Part shown: positions 1-8,694 of the stretch, piece by piece
How the letters are laid out: every line of letters starts with the position of its first letter
Position numbering within the stretch: position 1 is the stretch's first letter
Assembly (NCBI GenBank): GCA_903925515.1
Contig: CAIYFP010000173.1
Span: forward strand, 1 to 8,694
Origin: an uncultured Verrucomicrobiota bacterium
GTDB lineage: Bacteria; Verrucomicrobiota; Verrucomicrobiia; Limisphaerales; UBA9464
Direction: 5' to 3'
DNA length: 8,694 bases
Translations under genes and position numbers: made by a program
The notes under the pieces: model-generated
Told to the model about the DNA's origin: nothing
Seen by the model: the letters and a program-made list of their open reading frames with translations, nothing else
Database searches by the model: none

Positions 1-126
1 CCAAGGCCAACCCAATCCCCAAGGCCAGCCCAATCCCCAAGGCCAGCCCAATCCCCAAGGCCAGCCCAATCCCCAAGGCCAGCCCAACCCCCAAGTCCAG
101 CCCAATCCCCAAGGCCAGCCCAATCC
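1..126 (+). repeat. Tandem 18-bp coding repeat, seven units
   Basis: Seven head-to-tail copies of an 18-base unit, ccaaggccagcccaatcc, fill bases 1-126. Units 2, 3, 4 and 7 are identical. Unit 1 has a for g at its tenth base, unit 5 has c for t near its end, and unit 6 has t for g at its sixth base, which turns Gly into Val. The array probably continues left of the window and ends sharply at base 127. Because 18 is a multiple of three the reading frame is kept, and each unit encodes Q-G-Q-P-N-P in the gene that ends at 529. Identity at synonymous positions suggests recent expansion by slippage or unequal recombination. Confidence 0.95.
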
Positions 127-529
127 GGCAGCACGCCAGCAAGGACCCCGACGCGCCTCCAATTCCCCGGCCAATTCCAATGGCGGCGCGGCACCCCTCA
201 CCGGCGCCGAGTTCTCCCAGTGGTCCGACCAACTTCGCGAGGCCGAGGAGCTCCTGGATTCTCCCGCCCTCCGCGCCCAAGTCGCCAATGCCCGCGACGA
301 AGCCCGCCGCGTCCGCATCGAGTACACGCGCGGCAAGCAAAAGCCCGACTGGACCCAAGTGCAGCTCCAGGTCGTGAAGCCCCTCGTCGAGGTGCGAGAC
401 CAAATCCGCGAGGAACTCGCGCGACGCGCCGCCGACAACCCCCTCGTCCCCCTCGACCGCGACCCCGTCCCGGGCCGCTATTCGGAAATGGTCCGCCGCT
501 ACTACGAGCAATTGGGCCGCGAAAAATGA
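2..529 (+). CDS. C-terminal end of a large repeat-containing protein (5' partial; DUF4175-like operon member)
   Basis: An open frame with codons from base 2 to the TGA at 527-529 has no start in the window, so only the last 175 residues are seen. The first 42 residues are seven Q-G-Q-P-N-P units (one QVQPNP), a flexible Gln/Pro/Asn linker. A Ser/Asn/Gly/Ala stretch follows, then about 110 charged, helix-forming residues with the landmarks FSQWSDQLREAEELL, VVKPLVEVRDQIREEL and a conserved-looking end, RYSEMVRRYYEQLGREK. I associate this kind of tail, after Gln/Gly-rich repeats, with the very long membrane proteins (DUF4175-type) in MoxR/DUF58/BatA clusters of Planctomycetes and Verrucomicrobia. 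That assignment is from memory of the family and the catalytic or membrane part is not visible. C-ending codons support coding. The stop overlaps the next start as ATGA (526-529), implying translational coupling. The molecular role is unknown; a scaffold function is only a guess. Confidence 0.8.
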   Translation, partial: QGQPNPQGQPNPQGQPNPQGQPNPQGQPNPQVQPNPQGQPNPAARQQGPRRASNSPANSNGGAAPLTGAEFSQWSDQLREAEELLDSPALRAQVANARDEARRVRIEYTRGKQKPDWTQVQLQVVKPLVEVRDQIREELARRAADNPLVPLDRDPVPGRYSEMVRRYYEQLGREK

Positions 530-2949
530 TCCTAGCCACCGTCATCCTCCCGGGCCTCTCGTGGTGGCCGGCCGTCGCGGCGTTCATCGCCGTCACGATC
601 GCCCTCCTCGCATGGTCCTATCGCACCGGCGGTCCCCTCTCCCGACGCCTCCTCCTCGCATCGCTCAAGGCCACCGCCATCGTCGCCCTCGCTCTCTGCC
701 TCCTTGAGCCCCTCCTCGCCCGCGAACGCAGCAAGCCCGGAGCCAACCTCCTCGCCCTCGTCGCCGACAACAGCGCCGGCCTCTCCATCCATGACCCCGG
801 CAACCCTCGCTCCCGCGGCGACGTCCTGCGCGACGCCCTCGACCCCGCACGCTCCCCATGGCTCCGCGCCCTCGACGAAAACTTCCAGCTCCGCCGCCTC
901 GCCTTCGATTCGCGCCTCCGCCCCGTTCGCGACTTCGGCGAGCTCGACTTCTCCGGCAACGCCTCCGCCATCGTCTCAAGCCTCGTCGGCCTTCGCGAAC
1001 GATTCCAAAACCGTCCCCTCGCAGGCGTCCTCCTCTTCACCGACGGCAATGCCACCGACCTCAAGGGCCCGCTCCCGCCCCTAGACGGCCTGCCCCCCGT
1101 CTATCCCGTCGTCATCGGTTCCGACGCCAACCTCCGCGACGTCGCCATTCGCCGTTCCGCCGTCGCCGTCTCCGCCTTCGAGGACGCCCCGGCCTCCGTC
1201 ACCTTTGACGCGTCTGCCACAGGCCTCGGCAACGCGCCCATCCGCGCCCGGATCCTCGACCGCAACGGACGCGTCCTCGCCGACACCAACCTCCCGCCCG
1301 CGGCCAACAACGCCCCCGCGTCGGGCCGGCTCCAGTTCAAGCCCGACGGCTCCGGCATCTCTTTCGTCCAGCTCCATGTCGGCCCCGAGGACGAGGTCCG
1401 CCGCGGAGCCAACGCCACCAACACCGCCGAGGCCACCCTCGCCAACAATGCCCGCGTCCTCGCCATCGACCGCGGACGCGGCCCGTACCGCATCCTCTAC
1501 GTCTCCGGACGACCCAACTGGGAGTTCAAGTTCCTCAACCGCGCCCTCCAGCAAGACGACCAGCTCCAGCTTGCCGCACTCATCCGCATCGCCCGTCGCG
1601 AGCCCAAGTTCGACTTCCGCGGCCGCGCCGGCGAATCGGGCAACCCCCTCTTCCGCGGCTTCGGCGACCAATCCCGCGAAACCACCGAGCGCTACGACCA
1701 ACCCGTCCTCACCCGCCTCAACACCCGCGACGCCACCGAGCTCGCCGGCGGCTTCCCGCGCACCCCCGAGGAACTCTTCGCCTACCACGCCGTCATCCTC
1801 GACGACATCGAGGCCGCGTTCTTCTCGCCCGCCCCCGCCACCCTCCTCCAGAAGTTCGTCTCCGAACGTGGCGGCGGCCTGCTCATGCTCGGCGGCATGG
1901 AATGCTTCCAGGACGGAGAATACGCCCGCACTCCCATCGGCGACGTCCTCCCCGTCCACCTCGACGGCCCACGCGATCCCGCAGCCACTACGCCCGGCCC
2001 GCTCCGCCTCCAGCTCACGCGCGACGGCCTCCTCCAGCCATGGGCTCGCCTCCGCGACAACCTCCCCGACGAACGCGCACGCCTCGAAGCCATGCCACCC
2101 TTCGAGGTCTTCAATCGCGTCCGCTCCAGCAAGGCCGCCGCCACCGTCATCGCCACCGTCACGGACGCCTCCGGCACCGAATCCCCCGCCCTCGTCACCC
2201 AACGCTTCGGCAAGGGCCGCGCCGCCGCGCTCATGCTAGGCGACCTCTGGCGCTGGGGCCTCAAGGATACCAATCACCACGCCGACATGGACAAGCAATG
2301 GCGCCAGCTCGCCCGTTGGCTCGTCACCGACACCCCGGACCGTGTCGAGGTCGCCGCAGAACCCATCCCCGGCGATCCCAACGGAGCCGTCCGCATCCTC
2401 GTCCGCGCCCGCGACGAACGCTTCCAGCCCCTCGACAACGCCTCCGTCGCCCTCGCCATCGAACCCGTCTTGTTCCAGTCCGCGCCCCCTGCCCCATCCT
2501 CGGGCACCAACGCAGCCACCACGACCGCGCCCTCCCCCGTCCTCCCCATCCGAATCAACGCCGAGCCTTCCTCGCAAGAACCCGGCCTTTACGAGGCCAG
2601 CTTCATCCCACGCCTCACCGCCGGGTTCAAGGCCACCGCCACCGTCACCAACGCCCTCGGCGCCCCCAATGGCTTCGCCACCACCGGCTGGGCCTCCGAC
2701 CTCGCCGCCGACGAGTTCGCATCGCTCGCCCCCAACCGCCCCCTCCTCGACGAGATCGCCCGGCGTACCGGCGGCCGCACGGTCAACCCCGACCAACTCG
2801 ACGACCTCGCCGCCCAGCTTCCCCTCAAGCCCGCACCCGTCATGGAAACCGTCACCGAGCCCCTCTGGCATACCCCATGGCTCTTCGCCCTCGCCCTCGG
2901 CGCGCTCGTCGCCGAATGGGGGCTCCGCCGCACCAAGGGCCTCCCATGA
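526..2949 (+). CDS. Membrane-anchored VWA-like / glutamine amidotransferase-like protein, 807 aa
   Basis: The start at 526 is chosen because it overlaps the upstream stop (ATGA) and precedes two membrane helices (about residues 12-30 and 42-64); the same frame is open further upstream but lacks C-ending codon bias there. Residues about 72-200 resemble a von Willebrand A domain: the DNSAG sequence (81-85) sits where DxSxS should be, and FTDG (171-174) gives a second metal-loop Asp. A beta-rich segment (about 205-310) is followed by a GATase1-like fold with ILYVSGRPNWEFKFLNRAL (323-341), the strand YHAVILDDIEA (420-430), the glycine turn LMLGGMECF (453-461) and GKGRAAALMLGDLWRWG (562-578). Another beta region (about 605-720) leads to a C-terminal membrane helix (about 782-800). 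Cysteines are only C58 (membrane) and C460. No GxCxG elbow or catalytic His/Glu pair is evident, so glutaminase activity is doubtful. The bulk should lie outside the cytoplasmic membrane between the anchors. Proteins of this layout occur with MoxR/BatA-type genes; function undefined. Confidence 0.88.
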   Translation: MILATVILPGLSWWPAVAAFIAVTIALLAWSYRTGGPLSRRLLLASLKATAIVALALCLLEPLLARERSKPGANLLALVADNSAGLSIHDPGNPRSRGDVLRDALDPARSPWLRALDENFQLRRLAFDSRLRPVRDFGELDFSGNASAIVSSLVGLRERFQNRPLAGVLLFTDGNATDLKGPLPPLDGLPPVYPVVIGSDANLRDVAIRRSAVAVSAFEDAPASVTFDASATGLGNAPIRARILDRNGRVLADTNLPPAANNAPASGRLQFKPDGSGISFVQLHVGPEDEVRRGANATNTAEATLANNARVLAIDRGRGPYRILYVSGRPNWEFKFLNRALQQDDQLQLAALIRIARREPKFDFRGRAGESGNPLFRGFGDQSRETTERYDQPVLTRLNTRDATELAGGFPRTPEELFAYHAVILDDIEAAFFSPAPATLLQKFVSERGGGLLMLGGMECFQDGEYARTPIGDVLPVHLDGPRDPAATTPGPLRLQLTRDGLLQPWARLRDNLPDERARLEAMPPFEVFNRVRSSKAAATVIATVTDASGTESPALVTQRFGKGRAAALMLGDLWRWGLKDTNHHADMDKQWRQLARWLVTDTPDRVEVAAEPIPGDPNGAVRILVRARDERFQPLDNASVALAIEPVLFQSAPPAPSSGTNAATTTAPSPVLPIRINAEPSSQEPGLYEASFIPRLTAGFKATATVTNALGAPNGFATTGWASDLAADEFASLAPNRPLLDEIARRTGGRTVNPDQLDDLAAQLPLKPAPVMETVTEPLWHTPWLFALALGALVAEWGLRRTKGLP

Positions 2950-3968
2950 CATTCCCACATCCCATGCCTCGTCTCGCGTCCGCATTGGCCGCACTTGGCC
3001 TCGCCTGCCTCCGTGCCATCGCGGACGACGCCGCACCAGCCGCACAATCACCCTCGGCCCCGCCCGATCCCGCACGCTTCGTCATCGTCGTCGGCGCCCC
3101 CGGCGAACCCCAGTTCGCCACCAACTTCACCCGGCAAGCCGCCGCATGGAACCGCCTCGCCGAACGTACCCATTCCCCCGCCGTCACCCTCGGCCTCGAC
3201 CCCGCCCAAACCAACGATCTCGAATCCCTCAAGTCCACCCTCGCCTCCATCCCGTCCCAATCCCCCAATCCGCTCGTCCTCGTCCTCATCGGGCACGGCA
3301 CGCATGACGGACGCGACGCACGCTTCAACCTCCGCGGCCCCGACCTCACCGCCACCAACCTCCAACTCGCCCTCGCCCCCATCACCCGCCCCACCGCCAT
3401 CCTCAACCTCGCCTCCGCCTCCGCCCCCTTCATCAACGCCCTCGCTCGCTCCAATCGCGTCGTCCTCACCGCCACGCGCTCAGGCAGCGAACTCAATGCC
3501 ACCCGCCTCGGCGATCACCTCGCCGACATCCTCGACCAGGACGCCGCCGACCTCGACCAAGACGGCGACACCACTCTCCTCGAGGCCTTCCTCGCCGCAG
3601 CCACCAAGACCGCCGAGTCCTACAAGGCCGACTCCCGCCTCGCCACCGAGCACCCACTCCTCGACGACAACACCGACGGCCGCGGCACGCCCGCCGAATG
3701 GTTCAAGGGCGTCCGCGCCACCAAGAAGGCCGCCAACGCCGCCGCCACCGACGGCCTTCGCGCCCACCAAACCCTCCTTGTCCCCGGCCCCGACTCCACG
3801 CGCCTCACCCCCGCGCAACGGGCCCGACGCGACGAGATCGAACGTTCCATCGAGGCCCTTCGCGCCAGCCGCCCCAATCCCCCGGACAATGCCTATTGGT
3901 CCAGGCTCGAGGCCTTGCTCTTGGAACTCGCCCATGCCCAACTCGGCCCCCCCGCTGCCAATCCCTGA
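2946..3968 (+). CDS. Secreted C13/legumain-like (clan CD) protein without catalytic Cys, two EF-hand-type loops, 340 aa
   Basis: The ATG at 2946 overlaps the previous stop (ATGA), with AAGGG six bases upstream as a weak ribosome site; Met7 (2964) is an alternative. Residues 8-26 form a signal peptide with a likely AIA cut before D27. The mature chain shows clan CD architecture: a hydrophobic strand ending in His-Gly (VLVLIGHG, H117-G118), then a second strand (TAILNLASASAPF, 150-162) where legumains and caspases carry the nucleophilic Cys. Here the matching position is about S157, and the only Cys in the whole protein is C21 in the signal peptide. After VVLTATRSGSE (172-182) come two 12-residue EF-hand-like loops: D202-E213 (Asp at 1, 3, 5, 7, Gly at 6, Glu at 12) and D240-E251 (Asp 1, Asn 3, Asp 5, Gly 6, Glu 12). 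A helical tail closes it. I infer a calcium-binding pseudo-peptidase or binding module, exported and co-produced with the membrane protein upstream. A Ser-dependent enzyme is possible but unproven. Confidence 0.82.
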   Translation: MTFPHPMPRLASALAALGLACLRAIADDAAPAAQSPSAPPDPARFVIVVGAPGEPQFATNFTRQAAAWNRLAERTHSPAVTLGLDPAQTNDLESLKSTLASIPSQSPNPLVLVLIGHGTHDGRDARFNLRGPDLTATNLQLALAPITRPTAILNLASASAPFINALARSNRVVLTATRSGSELNATRLGDHLADILDQDAADLDQDGDTTLLEAFLAAATKTAESYKADSRLATEHPLLDDNTDGRGTPAEWFKGVRATKKAANAAATDGLRAHQTLLVPGPDSTRLTPAQRARRDEIERSIEALRASRPNPPDNAYWSRLEALLLELAHAQLGPPAANP

Positions 3969-4000
3969 AGTCCCGCACAAGCCCACCGTGCAGCCCCGCC

Positions 4001-4061
4001 ACGGCTTGCTCCCATGCCCAAGGCCACGCCGTGCCCACGGGCCCTCGCGTAAGCCGTTTTT
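4001..4061 (+). terminator. Possible weak intrinsic terminator after the left operon
   Basis: The sequence acggcttgc (4001-4009) can pair with gcgtaagccgt (4049-4057, with one G-U pair), closing a GC-rich interior of about 39 bases that can fold further (ggcc at 4022-4025 with ggcc at 4040-4043). The right arm runs straight into TTTTT (4057-4061). The long interior is unusual for an intrinsic terminator, so this is tentative. Its position, 32 bases after the stop of the secreted protein gene, fits. Confidence 0.35.
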
Positions 4062-4177
4062 GAGGACCCGGTTCTCGCCTCACGCCAGGCCGCCATGACG
4101 CGAAGAATGCAGTCTCAGGGATGCCCGAGCCGGGGTTCATGCCCGTCCGCCACGATGGAGCGTTGGCACGCAGCCTG

Positions 4178-4198
4178 CCCCAACCCATCCGCTTGGGG
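4178..4198. repeat. Short inverted repeat (6-bp perfect stem, 9-base loop)
   Basis: CCCCAA at 4178-4183 pairs perfectly with TTGGGG at 4193-4198 across a nine-base loop. No T run follows on either strand, so it is not a typical terminator. It lies 35 bases left of a second hairpin in the same non-coding region; both could belong to one structured transcript, or be chance in GC-rich DNA. Confidence 0.4.
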
Positions 4199-4232
4199 AT
4201 CGAGAGATTCCTTGCTCCCTACGCGGGGATTT

Positions 4233-4262
4233 GGGGTGCCATTCACGGCCAATGCCCACCCC
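4233..4262. repeat. Inverted repeat with 6-bp outer and 4-bp inner stem
   Basis: GGGGTG (4233-4238) pairs with CACCCC (4257-4262). Inside, CATT (4240-4243) pairs with AATG (4251-4254), leaving a 1x2 internal loop and the seven-base loop cacggcc. Ten base pairs in 30 bases is better than most chance hairpins. It is not followed by a T run. Possible roles are an RNA structure in the nrdJ leader, a protein binding site or none. Confidence 0.4.
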
Positions 4263-4475
4263 CTTCACCACCGTTTCCCAATCGTTGCATCCCTGGCGCT
4301 TCCCGCACCTCGCCGCCTCAAAAAACCCCCGTTTTACAAGCCTTTCACACAATCGCTCCACCCCCACAAAAACATCTTGAGGCCACAACTTATGGTGGTA
4401 CGGTCGTTGCCCGTCCACAACAGGTTGGGTGAGGTGCCCAGCTTGTTCCCGGGTCAGAGTGCTCCAAGTCCGTCG

Positions 4476-4516
4476 TTGAAAACTATTTAGAAATGCGCCC
4501 GCCCTGTGGGTTGACA
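4476..4516 (+). promoter_or_regulatory. Candidate promoter elements upstream of nrdJ
   Basis: Two elements stand out against the GC-rich background. The patch ttgaaaactatttagaaat (4476-4494) contains TATTTA (4484-4489), usable as a -10 box, but there is no good -35 box 16-18 bases before it. A perfect TTGACA lies at 4511-4516, yet the expected -10 position (about 4534-4539) is all G/C. Neither alone is a convincing sigma-70 promoter. The location, 116-156 bases before the nrdJ ATG, is reasonable. Confidence 0.25.
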
Positions 4517-4631
4517 CGACCTCGGCCCGGCACCCCGCCGCCTCTCCGTGCGTCGCTTCATTCCACCCGTGGCACATCCTTTTGAGTCCATTACCCAACC
4601 TTTCATCCCCAATCCCCAACCCGTTCCACCC

Positions 4632-7835
<3,204 letters not shown>

Positions 7836-7869
7836 CCCCGCCCCTCCACCCCAACCCCACGCCATCCAC

Positions 7870-7907
7870 AGGGCGCCCGTCCTCCATGGCGGGCGCCCTT
7901 CTTCTTT
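7870..7907 (+). terminator. Intrinsic terminator after nrdJ
   Basis: A perfect 10-bp stem, agggcgcccg (7870-7879) with cgggcgccct (7890-7899), encloses a 10-base loop and is followed by the T-rich stretch ttcttcttt (7899-7907). It begins 35 bases after the nrdJ stop codon. This is the clearest regulatory element in the window. It ends only three bases before the serB ATG at 7911, so it may also act as an attenuator or shield the serB start. Confidence 0.9.
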
Positions 7908-7910
7908 CAA

Positions 7911-8694
7911 ATGAACTCCCTCGCCGTCCTCGGCCCAAACCCCGCCCTCGACGCATGGCTCGTCAGCCATCCCCTCGCCTCCGTCCTCCACCGGGACCAC
8001 GGCGTCCTTCACGTCCAGCTTCCCTCCCCGTCACCCCCGGACGCCACCCCCTCCCCCATCGACGCCGCCCAAGCCCTCGGCTTGGATGCCTTCCCAATTC
8101 ACCCGCCCATGCAACGCAAGGACTTCAAGCTCCTCGCCATGGACATGGACTCCACCCTCATCACCATCGAGTGCATCGACGAAATCGCCGACATGGCCGG
8201 CCTCAAACCCCGCGTCGCCCAAATCACCGCCGCCGCCATGCGCGGCGAACTTGACTTCCCAGCCTCCCTCCGCGCCCGCGTCGCGCTCCTCGAAGGCCTC
8301 CCCGTTGAATCCCTCGCCAAAGTCCATGACGAACGCCTCCGCCTCTCCCCCGGCGCCGAAATCCTCCTTGCCGCCGCGCGCGCCGCAGGCTGGACCACGC
8401 TCCTTGTCTCCGGCGGCTTCACCTACTTCACCGACCGCCTCAAGGCTCGCCTCGGGCTCGACCACACCCTCTCCAATACCCTCGAAATCCATCACGGCCG
8501 CCTCACCGGCCGCGTCCTCGGCGACATCGTCGATGGCACCGCCAAGGCCGCTCGCGTCATCACCGCCTGCCAGGACCTCGGCTGCCCCACCCACCACGCC
8601 ATCGTCGTCGGCGACGGCGCCAACGACCTCCCCATGCTCCGCCTCGCGGGCCTCTCCGTGACCTACAAAGCCGTTGTAAGGAAAAAGGACTCCC
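7911..8694 (+). CDS. serB: Phosphoserine phosphatase, HAD family (3' partial)
   Basis: SerB removes phosphate from O-phosphoserine, the last step of serine synthesis. The frame is open from ATG 7911 to the window end (261 codons). HAD motifs are complete up to there: the nucleophile motif DMDST (D78, general acid D80), substrate residues in IECIDEIAD (86-93) and MRGELDF with R111, motif II SGG (167-169), motif III K212 in GTAKAAR, and motif IV GDGANDLPM (234-242). The order and spacing match E. coli SerB from its DMDST motif on. The N-terminal 66 residues are shorter than the E. coli regulatory region and I recognise no fold; Met67 (8109) is an alternative start, but codon bias from 7911 supports the long form. 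No Shine-Dalgarno site: the start sits directly behind a terminator T-tract. About 30 residues are missing at the end. After YKA (252-254) the usual Lys-Pro is absent and the last 22 bases use rare codons (gta, agg), suggesting a nearby junction or indel. Confidence 0.95.
   Translation, partial: MNSLAVLGPNPALDAWLVSHPLASVLHRDHGVLHVQLPSPSPPDATPSPIDAAQALGLDAFPIHPPMQRKDFKLLAMDMDSTLITIECIDEIADMAGLKPRVAQITAAAMRGELDFPASLRARVALLEGLPVESLAKVHDERLRLSPGAEILLAAARAAGWTTLLVSGGFTYFTDRLKARLGLDHTLSNTLEIHHGRLTGRVLGDIVDGTAKAARVITACQDLGCPTHHAIVVGDGANDLPMLRLAGLSVTYKAVVRKKDS

Larger units (their letters stand above)
3969..4631. other. 663-base intergenic region with no supportable gene
   Basis: Codon use in every frame lacks the strong C-at-third-position bias of the neighbouring genes, so the open frames here (for example + strand 4095-4490) are judged non-coding. 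The region holds a long imperfect stem with a T run (4001-4061), two short perfect or near-perfect hairpins (4178-4198 and 4233-4262), an A-rich stretch around 4320-4380, an AT-rich patch at 4476-4494 and a TTGACA at 4511-4516. I found no tRNA, no cobalamin-riboswitch core and no NrdR-box pair by eye. It most likely contains the end of the left operon transcript and the promoter plus leader of nrdJ. Confidence 0.7.

Noticed and set aside
1..126. The 18-bp repeats as a CRISPR array.
   Set aside because: Units are directly adjacent with no spacers, and they keep an open reading frame.
3986..4004. Hairpin ccgtg/cacgg directly after the stop of the secreted protein gene as a terminator.
   Set aside because: Only five base pairs and no T run after it.
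4127..4153. A tRNA-like 3' end (ggggttcatgccc followed by a CCA).
   Set aside because: No matching 5' acceptor strand, anticodon arm or proper T-loop can be formed upstream.
3805..4188. A Trp-rich minus-strand frame of 127 codons overlapping the end of the secreted protein gene.
   Set aside because: Half of it is antisense to a real gene, and the rest lacks the genome's codon bias. A translated search finding the segment 3969-4188 repeated elsewhere in the genome would reopen it as a repetitive element.
4095..4490. Open frames on the + strand in the intergenic region (131 and 103 codons).
   Set aside because: No C-ending codon bias, no ribosome site, no recognisable protein motif; the length is expected by chance in GC-rich DNA.
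3969..4631. A cobalamin riboswitch or NrdR operator in front of nrdJ.
   Set aside because: No GCCACTG-type B12 box or core helices were seen, and no paired NrdR-box-like sequence. A covariance-model scan would be the proper test.

Overview
The window looks like chromosomal DNA of a GC-rich bacterium, most likely Verrucomicrobiota or a relative in the PVC group. The reasons are the gene families present, a very strong preference for C at the third codon position (gcc, ctc, gtc, atc, cgc), and start sites with little or no Shine-Dalgarno sequence. This assignment is inference from style and gene content, not a database match. All genes lie on the + strand.

Left part (1-3968): three tightly coupled genes. 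(a) The C-terminal end of a large protein whose low-complexity linker is built from a Q-G-Q-P-N-P hexapeptide repeat (18-bp DNA repeat, seven units from base 1), followed by a charged helical tail. (b) An 807-residue membrane protein with two N-terminal membrane helices, a degenerate von Willebrand A-like domain, a glutamine-amidotransferase-like (GATase1) fold and a C-terminal membrane helix. (c) A 340-residue secreted protein with a clan CD (C13/legumain/caspase-like) fold signature. It keeps the His-Gly motif, has no cysteine in the mature chain, and carries two EF-hand-type calcium loops. Both junctions are 4-base ATGA overlaps, so the three are probably translated together. Such sets usually accompany MoxR ATPase, DUF58 and BatA-like genes in Planctomycetes and Verrucomicrobia, presumably to the left of the window. 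They look like an envelope-anchored complex of mostly non-enzymatic or enzyme-derived domains, with no experimentally defined role that I know of.

Middle (3969-4631): 663 bases with no supportable gene. It holds a possible weak terminator for the first operon, two clean short hairpins, an AT-rich patch and a TTGACA hexamer that may belong to the promoter of the next gene.

Right part (4632-8694): a full-length adenosylcobalamin-dependent (class II) ribonucleotide reductase, nrdJ, with a disordered N-terminal extension, a three-heptad coiled coil before its TSCPD domain, and a Cys-rich C-terminal tail. A strong intrinsic terminator follows, and three bases after its T-tract serB (phosphoserine phosphatase, serine biosynthesis) starts. 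serB runs off the window, and its last about 22 bases look unlike the rest of the gene. nrdJ and serB are housekeeping genes with no obvious functional link to the left operon.

The least ordinary content is the cysteine-less clan CD protein with paired calcium loops and its membrane-bound VWA/GATase-like partner, and the terminator placed directly in front of the serB start codon.
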